A DNA stretch of 64,000 nucleotides from Akebia trifoliata (lineage: Eukaryota > Streptophyta > Magnoliopsida > Ranunculales > Lardizabalaceae). A program made the translations under genes and the position numbers. Of this stretch, positions 22,501 through 31,103 are shown piece by piece. The notes below the pieces were generated by a model, which was not told the origin of the DNA, made no database searches, and saw only the letters and a program-made list of their open reading frames with translations. The DNA is taken from the NCBI GenBank assembly GCA_017979445.1, contig CM030715.1, positions 7,990,187 to 8,054,186 on the forward strand, given 5' to 3'. How positions within the stretch are numbered: the first letter of the stretch is position 1; every line of letters starts with the position of its first letter.

Positions 22501-25500
22501 CATTAATGATGAGATGAATTCGATTATTTCTAATCAGATGAATTACTCTCGTTCTATCTCCTGTTCTAAGAAGCAGACTTGTATTTCAGACTCTACTATG
22601 ATATCAGAAATGATAGCATTGGCAGATTTATGTAAAGAGGCAGAATGGCTTAGAAATCTATTGATGGATATACCATTATGGAAGAAGCCCACTCCAGTTA
22701 TAATGATCAACTGTGATAGCCAGGCAACATTGTACAAAGTTAAAAGTAAAACGTACAATTGAAAATCAAGGCACATAAGCCTTAGACACAATTTTGTGAG
22801 AAAATTACTCAAAAGTGGAGTAATTACAGTCGACTATGTGAAATCCAATAGGAATTTAGCGGATCCTTTAACTAAAGAACTTCCAAGAAATATGATATCT
22901 AAAACTTTTAAAGGAATGGGGCTAAGATCTATAAAATAAATCAATCACCTTTGATGGGAACCCAACCTTTGTTTTGAAATAGATAAACAAGGTTCAATGG
23001 GTACAAACAAGTCAAATAAGTGATTTAGCAGGACACTAGAACTAATTTACCCCACTTTCTAAATCTAGTGTTGGATTCTACAAGATAAAGGATGGATGTA
23101 AATCCTTAATAAGTTCTAAAGTTTTTAGTAGTGACTCGCAGAATCACATCAAGTGAACTTACCTATATGAGTGAGAAAATCAGGCCGTTTCCTATGAAAA
23201 CTAGACCGTTTCTAAAAGCACTCATGAAAATAGGATATAGCGGATGGCCATTAATGTGTAAAACAAATAGAACACTCAACCTCATGGAGAAAAGTATGTG
23301 TGAAGAATCCGGCTTGTCTCTAAGGGTCATTGGTTTAAGATACGTTCACTACAATACCTTGACAAAGCTCTAGTTGTTTATACTAAGTAAAGGTTCAAAT
23401 CCAAAAGATACCTCTCATCTATGTACTAGTTTCTATGATGATGCCAATTTTTGTAAACTGATGTACTTGTTTAATCGTTCTTTAGTTGTAAGAACTACGG
23501 AAGCTTGATCCCTATTTGGATACGTAGGCAGTTACTTAAGTGGTGCAGCTGTTTTAATATTACATATATATTTCAATTATTTATATTTTAAAATAGTGGA
23601 GGAGTTGTTGAATATTTTCAAAATAAAATAAGGTTTTTATGATTTATTAGTTTGTTTTTTCTTAAGTTAGATTTTGAGATTTTTGTGTATATAAGGTTTA
23701 GTCCCACATTGCTCACAAGTAAGAAAGTGGTATACCTTATAAGTAATAGTCAACATACTTAGTTATATTTGTGTCACACCTTTAAGGCTTTGATCCAATG
23801 TTTCGAAGTGGTGTGAAGCACCACCCATCGCACGCGCACGTGCAACGTGCGAAAGGGCGATTGAGCGTTTAAGGCGCTTTGAGGAGAACTTTGCACTTCG
23901 CACGTACGCATCGTCGCGAAGAGCTGGGGAGCCTTAAAGTTTTCAGGATACGAAACCATCCAACGGTTTCGTAAATAATTACTAATAAGAAATGTTTGAT
24001 TACTTGCCTCTTCTATTTTGTATTTGTTTTCCATGACTTTCCAGAAATCTTTGGCTGAGTTGACCATACGGTAGATATCGTAAATCGAATTGGAGAGAGC
24101 ATTAAGAATGTAGTTTTTGCATAGAAAATCATCCGCCTTTTGTTTCTTACGCCTTTCTTTCAATTCCGTACTGTCTTCTGGAATAGCCTCAGGAATAAGT
24201 TCTAAATCATCATCTAGAACGTAGGCTATGTTCAATGTAGTGAGGAAGAACAACACTTTTTGTTGCCATCTAGTAAAATGTTGTCCATCGAAACGATCAA
24301 AACGTGACATATCTTGATTCATCGTTTGGAGATAATGAAAAGTTGAAGCCTCCATCGAATAAAAGAATATTTGTCTAAAACTGTTGGAAATAGAACGGGT
24401 GTAATTCGATGAAGGAAGAAAATAACTTCTAGGCTCGAATTTGATTCAATCTATTTTAGACAAATATTCTCCCCTACTGGTTGAACCAAAGTACACAAAG
24501 GATCAATAAATAAATGCTTTCAGGACACAAAGAAGCCTTACACACAATTTACTAAATCAGATTATGTACGATCCGATTTAGTCTAGAACACTCGAAAAAT
24601 AAATAAACTGATGATGCCTAGATCTTAAGCTTAGAAATAGGAGAATACAGAAATTTTCAATGAAGAAATCTAGATTCTGGTTGGCTTTTTATAGCCATTT
24701 TCGTGTCTATTGATCAAGATTCATGATTTAATGTCTCTTGGTCTAATAGCCGTTTGATTATGTCTGATCTGAGATCTAACGATCCAAATTGCACCCTATC
24801 GATGGTATGTGTCTCATGCCTTTTAACCAACTTTAATTGAATCTGTATGATCTAGTGGCTCTGATCGCGTCCAATTAGTTGTCATTTGATCTAACGGATC
24901 CGATCGTTCCTGATCAGATACCAATCATGAACTAACACACATGATCCACTCTGATCGGGTACAATCATCAATCAATGCACCTGATCGTTTCTAATCGGGT
25001 ACTTACTTGATCCAACGCATCGGATCATTTCTAATCCGGTATAAATCCGATCCATCGTATCCAATCAGTTCCCGATCGTATACTAATTTGATCATGCGGT
25101 GTTGATCGTACCCGATCCATCATACATGACGGATCAACCACAACCGTTGGATGGTTTCGTATCCCGAAAACTTTAAGGCTCCCTAGCTCCTCGCGACGAT
25201 GCGTACGTGCGAAGTGCAAAGTGCGCCTCAAAGAGCCCAATCGCCCTTTCGCACGTTACACGTGCACTTGTGCGTGCGCGAGTACTGCTTCGCACCACCT
25301 CGAAGCACTGGATCAAAGCCTTAAAGGTATGACACAAATACAATTAACTATATTGACTAATACTTATAAGGTACACCACTTTCTTACTTGTGAGCAATGT
25401 GGGACTAAACCTTATATATATAAAAATCTCAAAATCTAACTTAAGAAAAAACAAACCAATAAGCCACAAAAACCTTATTTTATTTTGAAAATATTCAACA

Positions 25501-28500
25501 ATAAGAGCATCTGACGCACTTTTAATGAGAGTATACGTGGATATTATTTATTTAGTTAGATAAATATCTACGACTGCATATTTGAATAACATAGGGCATG
25601 ATGATGATAATTTCAATATCCACGACCAAAGTGTCTGGAGTTGACATGGATACACTACCGTATCTATCCAAAAGGCCCCTTGCTTTGAATTCCCAAAACT
25701 CTGATCTGTTGAATTTTGGCACCGTCCAACACTGATCATTTCAAAAAAGATATAATCGAACAACAAAAAATAAGTTTGTATTTATTTTCTCTTCCACTTG
25801 CACTTAATAAACCCAAAGTCATGCATGGTCATCTTAACATTGCCCCAAATCTTTGGCACAGGATTTCGATGATGATTTATTTATCAGAGGTTGGTTGACT
25901 TAATAAAGAAGAGGAGTTTTATCAGTTAGTGTGAAGTATATAACAAACCTTTATCCCAAAGTACGGAGCAGCAGCACGTTCTAGTGAGAGAAAAACGGGC
26001 ATCCCAAATGATGATGTAACAGGGTATAGCTGATTCAAATCAACAAAACCAATAGTTAGAAAGATGATGGAAACAAAGACTACAAACTCGAAAAACTAAG
26101 CTCCCAAAAAATTTCTATGATACATTGCACAATCTCTTTCTTTCTTTTTCTTTCATTTTTTTATATGCATGGGCCATTGGACGATCAAAAGTACAAGAAA
26201 ACCTTTACCAAAGATAATCAAGATGGACCTTAAGTTTAGTAACCATCACTCAATAAGATATCATCATCGAAGCCTAATACCAAAGATTTGGGGTCAAAAA
26301 TGTAGTTTTTCTGTCGAGGGTCAAATCTGCAAGCCCCGAGATAATGACAAGTGTCACCTAGGGATACGTGCAGGTAGGTTGTATTATGGATGTACCAAGC
26401 TTAGAGATCGAGGAAGGGTAGCTTAGAGCTAGGCTGAAAGAAGGATGGAGTCAAGAGGTATAAGGTCGGGGGGTATCCTCTCGAACGGTGTGCCATCACA
26501 GATCACGCCAAATCCCTGATTTCTAGGGATTTGAGCGTGTAATTAGAAAGATTTCATTATTAGAAGGATTCTAAAGGGATAAGGGTTTAAAAGGGATAAA
26601 TCCTAATTAAGAAAAGATACATAATTAGGAGGATGGATTTGGAAACATCTAAATGAGGGATTCTCATTCCATTGTCTATAAAAAGGCACACTCATGCCAA
26701 TCAAAGGTAGGCAATTTCTTATACTGAACATTGTCAAAATTGTTTTGTGGACTGACTTGGGCGTCGGAGGCTCTATAGTGTAAGCGCACCCAGGAGAATT
26801 CTAAGGAGCAAGGGAGAATCAACAAAGTGGTAGCAAATCTCAAGGTAGTGCAAGATTTTTGCATCTAGTGTTTCCTTCACATTACTTTGTCGATCCCAAC
26901 CCAGATTAAGGAGGAGGGTTGTGTTATGTTGGCTGCCAGTGTAAGATATCCACCCAACCCCTAACATGAATCCTGATCATACATTTCATTCACGATGTAA
27001 GTGATTTATTTTAAAATTTTCTCCAATGCAAAACATTGTGATCCAAAGGGTCAGGTTTTGCTTGGTACCAACATATCCAGATCAAATCTGATCCCCAAAC
27101 AAGTATCACAATGAACGTAATTACAACCACATGGGTCCAGGTCTATTAGTTACTCAGCTACAATATTCAACAATGCATCAAAAGATTTGCATTTTTTTCG
27201 ATAAAACAGTAAGAGATCCCGACCTAAGTTATACCCTTAATTTAACATAAGAAACAACAAACAATTAAGATGAGACTCAAAAAATTAATCTTTATGAGAC
27301 CTAGAAGTACCTCATTCCGAATACCTGGAATCAATCCTTCTCCCAAGCACTGGATTACGTCTCCAACTGCTCTTGTCCGATCTACTGGTGATTTAAGGGA
27401 TTGATGTAATGTGACATAACCACCAGCATTGCCACCAAAAGAATTATCCATTGGAAATGCAAACACATCCTCGAATTTTCCAATATGGTCCTTAAAGCTG
27501 CACTAATTTATATGGTATGAGAAGTAGTGGTCTCCTTGGATTATATCCAAGTTGAGGTTTTAAATCTTGTTTCAAGCCTGGTTTTAAATATCGCCTGAGA
27601 TCAAGAAGACTTACCACCTGAGTCACCTCAATGTCATTCTTGTATGAGTGGGATATTCAACCGGGTTAAATCGATTTGTTCCAACATCTTGAAAATATCT
27701 AATTTAAAATTTTATTGTCTATATAAAAAATATGATCTTCTGACTAAGCATCTTCTAATCAGTCTTTTTATTAAAAAAATACAATTATTTGAAAATAATT
27801 ATATAAATTAATAAGAGAGCTGCTATTGGCTCCCCAACTTTTACTTATAACACTCCAATTAAAAATAAAGAAAAGGGATTTTTCCCAAAATGCGTGCAAC
27901 TTATATCAAATTTTCGATTTTGGTATGCTATTCATTTTAATTCCCAAAACATGTTTTCCGAGTGAATTCATCACTTTTATGATCAACGAATCCGCTGATA
28001 AATTATCAACGAAATCGTTGATATGCCGAAATCATTGGTATTTTATCTACGAATTCATTGATAACAAAAGTGACTAACTCACGAATTCATAGATTATAAA
28101 AATGACGAATTCACTGGAAAAGCATGTTTTGAGAATTAAAAGGAATAGTGCACCGAACTCGGGATTTTATCATATTCAAAGCACGAAAAGGAGATTCACC
28201 CTAAAGAAAATAAGTGAATGATTGAGAATAAGTAAAAGTTGCCGTACCAATGGAAGTTCTGTTTTTTTTTTTTTTTCTTTTTGCTAAATTTCTATATTTT
28301 AGATTTTTTATGAGCCTAATCATAACTGTAAACAACTACTAAAATTGTTTGAACGAGTGTTATAATGTTGAGCTTATAATTTGAACCAAACCTTTGTAAT
28401 GTTTGAAGAGTGTGTTTTAACTTTAATTGAGGTGTAATAAGTAAAAGCTGGGCGTGCAATAGCAACTATCATTAGTAATTGTAAACCGAGTTAAATGATT

Positions 28501-29165
28501 TATCTCAAACCAAGATGAGATGACTGATTACCGAGTTTTAAAACCGTGGTTTCGATTTCGAACTTTTTTTCGGGATATAAAATCTAAAACTGAGATTTAA
28601 ATACCAAAATTTTTTTAATTCGAAATTGCTTGAAGAAAACCAAAACAAGAAATATTTTTGAAAATATCCCAAATTCAAATCAAGAAAATTACTTACTTCT
28701 TATGAATATATCCAGCAATCCGTTCCTCGATAACAAATGGTAGGAACTCAGACTGCAATTCCTGCAAGTAATTTTGGGAAGAAAAATCAGATTATCTTAA
28801 ACGATAAAAATCACTCTATATTTGGAACTCGGATTGGAATTCCTGCAAGTAATTTAGGGAATAAAAAACAGATTATCCTGAACTGTAAAAAAATCCTCTT
28901 ATTCAAATATAGATTCAAAACTTACGGATCCACGGTTGCAAGTTTTGACTCTTTCAAAGAAACCTTGGAGGTTTGATGAATCATCTAGGGCATCACTTTG
29001 TTGAGAAATTCGAAACACATCATCCCAACTAAAACTACTCGAAATTAAAGATCGAGAAAAATATCTGCTTCGATTGAGAGTCGAAGAAGTCTTTTTAAGA
29101 AATGTAAATTTTATTTGAAAGAGGGGATAGAAAGAAGAGCTCAAGAGAGATGAACTCCAGGCCAT
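9483..29165 (-). CDS. NUDT20/24: Nudix hydrolase 20/24-like protein, nine exons, probably plastid-targeted
   Basis: Exons on the minus strand: 29165-28926, 28761-28697, 27497-27311, 26029-25949, 19744-19619, 10512-10433, 10187-10072, 9909-9789, 9552-9483 (stop TAA). All introns are GT-AG, phases agree, and the sum is 1086 nt for 361 residues, close to the family length. Residues 1 to about 45 are rich in Ser, Arg and Phe without acidic residues, like a transit peptide. [12 protein letters not shown] begins the conserved DUF4743-type N-domain, with [10 protein letters not shown] and [13 protein letters not shown] further on. The Nudix part has [19 protein letters not shown], the box [10 protein letters not shown] (about 245-254), [19 protein letters not shown] and FLFRHGYI near the C-terminus. 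Relatives (yeast YJR142W, Arabidopsis NUDT20/24) are reported to hydrolyse damaged thiamin diphosphates; that role here is inferred. The start is the first Met before the transit peptide. The open frame across all exons argues against a pseudogene. Confidence 0.92.
10513..12645. other. Intron 5 of the Nudix gene, 3' part: no coding
   Basis: Non-coding intron sequence on the exon 6 side. It holds a 37-bp unit repeated three times at 12275-12385 (start TTTGGAGTCAAAGCC), a run of C at about 12127-12142, and poly-T tracts. Small open frames here have no family features. Confidence 0.6.
12646..13145 (+). repeat. 5' LTR of the intron 5 gypsy element
   Basis: 500 bp, TG...CA ends, with a TATA-like run ATATATATAAGGAAC near 12928-12942. 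It contains about 29 bp near 12861-12890 that the 3' LTR lacks. Confidence 0.88.
13148..13159 (+). other. Primer-binding site for initiator tRNA-Met
   Basis: TGGTATCAGAGC, the standard complement of the 3' end of plant initiator tRNA-Met, two bases after the 5' LTR. Confidence 0.92.
13181..14760 (+). pseudogene. Gag of the intron 5 gypsy element, broken
   Basis: The reading starts at 13181 ([20 protein letters not shown]), runs into a Pro/His/Asn-rich linker, shifts frame after about 13660 and meets a TAA at 13909. The retrotransposon gag domain follows (13924-14400), with [26 protein letters not shown] and the block [13 protein letters not shown] further frameshift lies at or near a C-run at 14505-14515. 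The knuckle at 14703-14745 reads [14 protein letters not shown], again with Tyr for the second Cys, as in the element at the left edge. At least one stop and two frameshifts. Confidence 0.85.
14860..15330 (+). pseudogene. Aspartic protease relic of the intron 5 gypsy element
   Basis: The block [11 protein letters not shown] (about 14968-15000) corresponds to the family motif IIDSGSSENI, so the catalytic Asp is Tyr (GAT to TAT). Stops fall at 15133-15135 and in the LLGRP-W block near 15200. It cannot encode an active protease. Confidence 0.8.
15859..16340 (+). repeat. 3' LTR of the intron 5 gypsy element
   Basis: 482 bp, starting TGATGTAGGACATC after the purine-rich AAAGAAAGAGGACC and ending GCTACGTCA. 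It aligns over its length with 12646-13145. Confidence 0.88.
16341..18640. other. Intron 5, middle: non-coding, weak gypsy 3' remnant
   Basis: Mostly non-coding. At 18122-18160 the plus strand reads [13 protein letters not shown], resembling the last residues of some gypsy polyproteins (LEDKV). It is followed by a G-run (18156-18161) and LTR-like sequence to about 18480, and upstream frames at 17834-18123 may belong to it. The assignment is tentative; elsewhere I see nothing. Confidence 0.35.
18650..19425. repeat. Repeat unit with inverted ends, GGT microsatellites and flanking 36-bp direct repeats
   Basis: Outer direct repeats of about 36 bp (starting CTACATTTCAG, ending AGGCATT) lie at 18652-18689 and 19383-19420. 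Just inside are inverted ends: TTTGATTGCATGGAAA on the left and TTTCCATGTGCAATCAAA on the right, extended by CCATGGAAA blocks. The core contains (GGT)n tracts and a unit of about 62 bp repeated twice around 18912-19035. No protein is implied. It resembles a hAT-like MITE filled by microsatellite expansion. Confidence 0.55.
19619..19744 (-). CDS. NUDT20/24: Nudix gene exon 5
   Basis: A 126-nt exon (42 codons) after an AACATAG acceptor. It reads [32 protein letters not shown] and [10 protein letters not shown], then donor GTTTGT. It sits alone between a 9.1-kb and a 6.2-kb intron. Confidence 0.9.
20009..22123 (-). pseudogene. Copia gag, protease region and integrase
   Basis: Gag starts at 22123 or slightly upstream and contains [20 protein letters not shown], then a CCHC knuckle [14 protein letters not shown] (about 21345-21390). 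The protease region around 20900-21220 is broken by stops. Integrase (20795-20100) keeps [29 protein letters not shown] and [15 protein letters not shown], that is D, D and E of the catalytic triad. Reading ends near 20009 at FFED, where reverse transcriptase should follow but LTR-tail sequence appears instead. Several stops and frameshifts. Confidence 0.88.
22245..22942 (+). pseudogene. Copia RT N-terminus fused to RNase H, inverted fragment
   Basis: The plus strand reads [20 protein letters not shown] and then [17 protein letters not shown], the start of copia reverse transcriptase. At about 22538 it jumps to RNase [23 protein letters not shown] sequence, [14 protein letters not shown], then [20 protein letters not shown] and [14 protein letters not shown], ending at TAA 22937-22939. 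The catalytic part of RT is deleted. This is the part of pol missing from the minus-strand half of the same insertion. Confidence 0.85.
23606..23966 (+). repeat. Truncated copia LTR, plus orientation
   Basis: It starts TGTTGAATATTTTC right after a purine tract (AGTGGAGGAG, 23595-23604). It matches, inverted, the first ~360 bp of the LTR at 24382-25500, then breaks near GGTTTCGTAAATAATT, where antisense gag begins. Confidence 0.85.
23970..24355 (-). pseudogene. Second copy of copia gag N-terminus, cut by the inversion
   Basis: It starts at ATG 24355 ([20 protein letters not shown]) and closely matches gag at 22123-21794 to about residue 128. The frame then runs into inverted LTR sequence, ending at 23774 with residues that mean nothing. 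It follows its own LTR (24382) by 26 bases, as in an intact 5' end. Confidence 0.85.
24382..25500 (-). repeat. Full-length copia LTR, minus orientation
   Basis: 1119 bp, TGTTGAATATT...TTTCCAACA on the minus strand. A TATA-like GGCTATAAAAAGCC lies at about 24688-24701. The U3 part includes five or more diverged 40-bp repeats rich in GATC (about 24850-25105) and a CpG-rich block with GCGTACGTGCGAAGTGC near 25199-25215. No standard primer-binding site follows the LTR; the leader reads GTTTTAGACAAATATTC. Confidence 0.85.
25506..25948 (-). other. Intron 4 remainder next to exon 4
   Basis: Unremarkable AT-rich intron sequence between the copia duplication and the exon 4 donor. No other feature seen. 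Confidence 0.5.
25949..26029 (-). CDS. NUDT20/24: Nudix gene exon 4
   Basis: An 81-nt exon (27 codons) between an AG acceptor and a GTTTGT donor. It reads [20 protein letters not shown] then APYFGIK, the best-conserved N-domain block of the family. It has 1.3 kb of intron on one side and 6.2 kb, mostly copia, on the other. Confidence 0.9.
26030..27310 (+). repeat. Intron 3 of the Nudix gene with an LTR-like fragment
   Basis: At 26678-26690 TCTATAAAAAGGC is a plus-strand TATA-like box. It is followed at about 26754 by TGACTTGGGCGTCGGAGG, which resembles the transcription-start region of Tat-lineage gypsy LTRs, and then CTCAAGGTAGTGCAAGATT, related to 5173-5190. No partner LTR or duplication was found, so this is a fragment or decayed solo LTR. 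The rest of the intron is plain. Confidence 0.45.
27311..27497 (-). CDS. NUDT20/24: Nudix gene exon 3
   Basis: After acceptor GTGCAG the exon completes the split codon and reads [14 protein letters not shown], a Gly/Asn-rich turn, VTLHQSLKS, then [10 protein letters not shown] and LIPGIRNE, before donor GTACTT. These are conserved N-domain blocks of the NUDT20/24 family. Confidence 0.9.
27816..28470. mobile_element. 655-bp MITE with nested inverted repeats in Nudix intron 2 (Mutator-like)
   Basis: The left end AGAGCTGCTATTGG and the right end, on the other strand GATAGTTGCTATTGC, continue as inverted repeats through CCCAACTTTTACTTAT and beyond. A second right-hand arm near 28195-28260 also pairs with the left end, giving a palindrome within a palindrome. 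The core holds ACGAATTC-like motifs. The flanks ATTAATAAG (27807-27815) and ATTAGTAAT (28471-28479) match at 7 of 9, fitting a Mutator-type 9-bp duplication. No coding. Confidence 0.65.
28697..29165 (-). CDS. NUDT20/24: Nudix gene exons 1 and 2
   Basis: Exon 1 (29165-28926) codes for the targeting segment and the start of the N-domain, ending CNRGS at donor GTAAGT. Exon 2 (28761-28697) codes for [20 protein letters not shown] and ends at GTAAGT after two bases of the next codon. Intron 1 is only 164 nt and contains a duplicated copy of the exon 2 acceptor 81 bp upstream. Confidence 0.9.
28741..28902. repeat. 81-bp tandem duplication across the exon 2 acceptor
   Basis: Two copies 81 bp apart share GGAACTC, AATTCCTGCAAGTAATTT and CAGATTATC blocks. 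The copy at 28741-28821 contains the real acceptor and the first 21 bases of exon 2. The copy at 28822-28902 lies in intron 1 and keeps a TACTTGCAG acceptor at 28843-28851. Confidence 0.85.
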
Positions 29166-30274
29166 GATAACTCCTCGACAAGGTTCTTTGAGACTTGAGA
29201 GTGTGGTGTGTCGAACGCTACTGAACCGGCTTTTTGTGAATCACTGTTCACTATGATTGAACCGTTCGATCCGCTTTTTTATTTTTGAAATGAGAAATCA
29301 CTCTGACAGCTAGCAGTCAAGTATTTTATTTTTTTATATTTACCAAAATGGTCATATGCCTCGGGTACGAATGGGTACCCAATTACCCCATTACCCAAGA
29401 TCGATTAGTTAGTTTTGGATCTAGTATCGTGGACCATTCATTTTAAGGATTGTTAATGGTTAGATATGTTGAGATTTTTCAATTTTCATGAGTCATTGGA
29501 GCCCCGATTCTTTATTAAATATTAACCAAGAGATATATTAAAGTAAATGTAAATATAACAGAAGGATCAGTCTTTTATCATTTTACCTCCTCTCTATGAG
29601 GATGTCCATTCATTTTTTACATTGGTATTCAATTTCAACAATAAATATTCTATACCATAATTTTCTAATATTTTCTTGTAAAAAAAGGAAGGTCTTGTGT
29701 TAAAATTATCTTATTGTTGGTCATTCATAAGGATTTATCTCAGCTTACTTGATATGTGTTGTTTGTGGGATATTGCATGTACTTGGGGGACTTAGCAGCA
29801 AGATATGGTGCTCTAAGAAGCTAGTAGCCTCCCCCTACTAGTCGAACCTATGAGTTTGACAATCCCTTTTAACAACAACAAAAACAAATAACAAAAATCT
29901 CAATTGAGGAATTACAAGTTAGACTTTTACCTTAAAAATAACTATCTATTTATCAAAAAAAAAATTCTCATTTTAAAATGAAAAATGTATATCTTAAAGG
30001 GTACTTGGTGGATTCAAGTATTTGTAGGATTGGTTCTAGTTCCAAGGATTTTTATATCTAGAAGTGAAACTAATAAGAATCAAAAGGTTTTGAATCTGGG
30101 TATACGTGGAACCGAACTAAACAAATCTATTGACTCCCCTACTTTCCCTTATTTACACCTCTTTCTTGAAATTAGGTTGTCAATGGATCGAGTTCAGATA
30201 AGATTGTGGTCAATTTCGTACCGATCCGATAAGAATTGGATCAAATCTGAAACTGATCCAATAAGCACCAGATC
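29166..30274 (-). promoter_or_regulatory. Upstream region of the Nudix gene
   Basis: This 1.1 kb lies between the Nudix start codon and the copia LTR at 30275, so it must hold the promoter if the gene is active. I could not single out a TATA box or start site. No coding sequence is supported; the plus-strand frame at 29985-30305 has no family features and runs into the LTR. Confidence 0.35.
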
Positions 30275-30515
30275 TGTAGCAGAGATAGAACACAAAAAAA
30301 TATGATAGAAAACGTGCTTCAACAATACTACCTACGTGCACAAGAGCTGTTCTTATATATTGCATTTCTGTTTTTTTTTTTTTTTTGTTACAAAATTAGA
30401 ACATAACCAAAGTTACATGTATATTACAATTAGGTTCCTAAGAAATAGGAAACTAACGAGTTTCCTAAGAGGTCGGAAATTAACGAGTTTCCTAAGAGAT
30501 CTCTCAACTCCTATA
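30275..30515 (-). repeat. 3' LTR of the host copia element
   Basis: 241 bp, minus-strand end ...CTGCTACA at 30275. It aligns with 45497-45727. Its 5' end reads TATAGG where the partner has TGTTGG. A purine tract, AAGGGGAG, precedes it on the minus strand (about 30518-30525). Confidence 0.85.
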
Positions 30516-30659
30516 CTCCCCTTCAAGTTGGTGCGAAAATATCAAGAACACCCAACTTGCCAATGATATCTTAAAATGAAGCAACTGGAAGCCCCTTGGT
30601 AAAAATGCCAACTAGTTGTTGACAACTTCAAACAAAAGGAGTACATATAGTATTAACTT
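30516..30659 (-). pseudogene. Host copia pol C-terminus
   Basis: The minus strand reads VGIFTKGLPVASF and IIGKLGVLDIF, the family's LADIFTKGL...KLGV.DI ending, just before the purine tract and 3' LTR. It is the continuation of the RNase H cut at 39487. Confidence 0.8.
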
Positions 30660-30709
30660 TGTAGATACATGATTTTCGTCATTACAACGGTCACATCTAC
30701 GATGGTTTA

Positions 30710-30910
30710 GAGTCGCCACCATTCATATTGTAAGTGGGTGTGAATGGTCACCCGAGATACATTTTTGCAAAATTATTATTTTTGCCTCGTAGTGACTCAC
30801 GATGGATAAGGATAAGTCAAACCTTGAGATTCGGGGTAAACGGCTCGGTTGGAGAAAAGGGAAGGTGTTAGGCACCCCTTTCTCCCTGCCAAGTGGCGGT
30901 AACCTCAACG
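30710..30910 (-). ncRNA. Candidate structured leader domain, copy in solo LTR A
   Basis: Given in plus-strand letters. Helix 1 is ACCATTCA (30718-30725) with TGAATGGT (30741-30748). Helix 2 is GGAGAAAAGGG (30851-30861), loop AAGGTGTTAGGCA, then CCCCTTTCTCC with one bulge or mismatch. Helix 3 is CTGCC/GGCGG (30886-30890, 30895-30899) with one G-U pair. The conserved block TGACTCACGATGGATAA lies between. The TATA box places the RNA on the minus strand. Confidence 0.55.
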
Positions 30911-31103
30911 TAACCCGGTCGTTTTAATTTTAATAAAATATGAGAAAATAAAGTGCCACGTGGAAGTGTTTGTACCATCGATAGGGATTCATTTTCGGCT
31001 TGATCATAGGGTCATTTCATTAATGGAAATGACCCTTTTAGACCATTAGCCTTGTGAAAGCGCCCTCGATCCGCGGGGTGCGCGGATCCGCTTTTGACCC
31101 TTG

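Larger units (their letters stand above)
19950..25500 (-). mobile_element. Internally rearranged Ty1/copia insertion in Nudix intron 4
   Basis: The outer ends are TGTTGG (19950) and CAACA (25500). They are flanked by a perfect 5-bp duplication, ATAAG, at 19945-19949 and 25501-25505. Inside, segments alternate in orientation: LTR tail and gag-to-integrase on the minus strand (19950-22123), an LTR-tail-like segment (22179-22244), RT start and RNase H on the plus strand (22245-22942), an LTR start on the plus strand (23606-23966), gag start on the minus strand (23970-24355), and a full LTR on the minus strand (24382-25500). The single outer duplication suggests that one rearranged DNA molecule integrated. 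It is non-functional. Confidence 0.8.

Noticed and set aside
23774..24355. 193-codon minus-strand frame as a novel gene
   Set aside because: The first ~128 residues are copia gag and the rest is translated inverted LTR; it is an artefact of the rearrangement.
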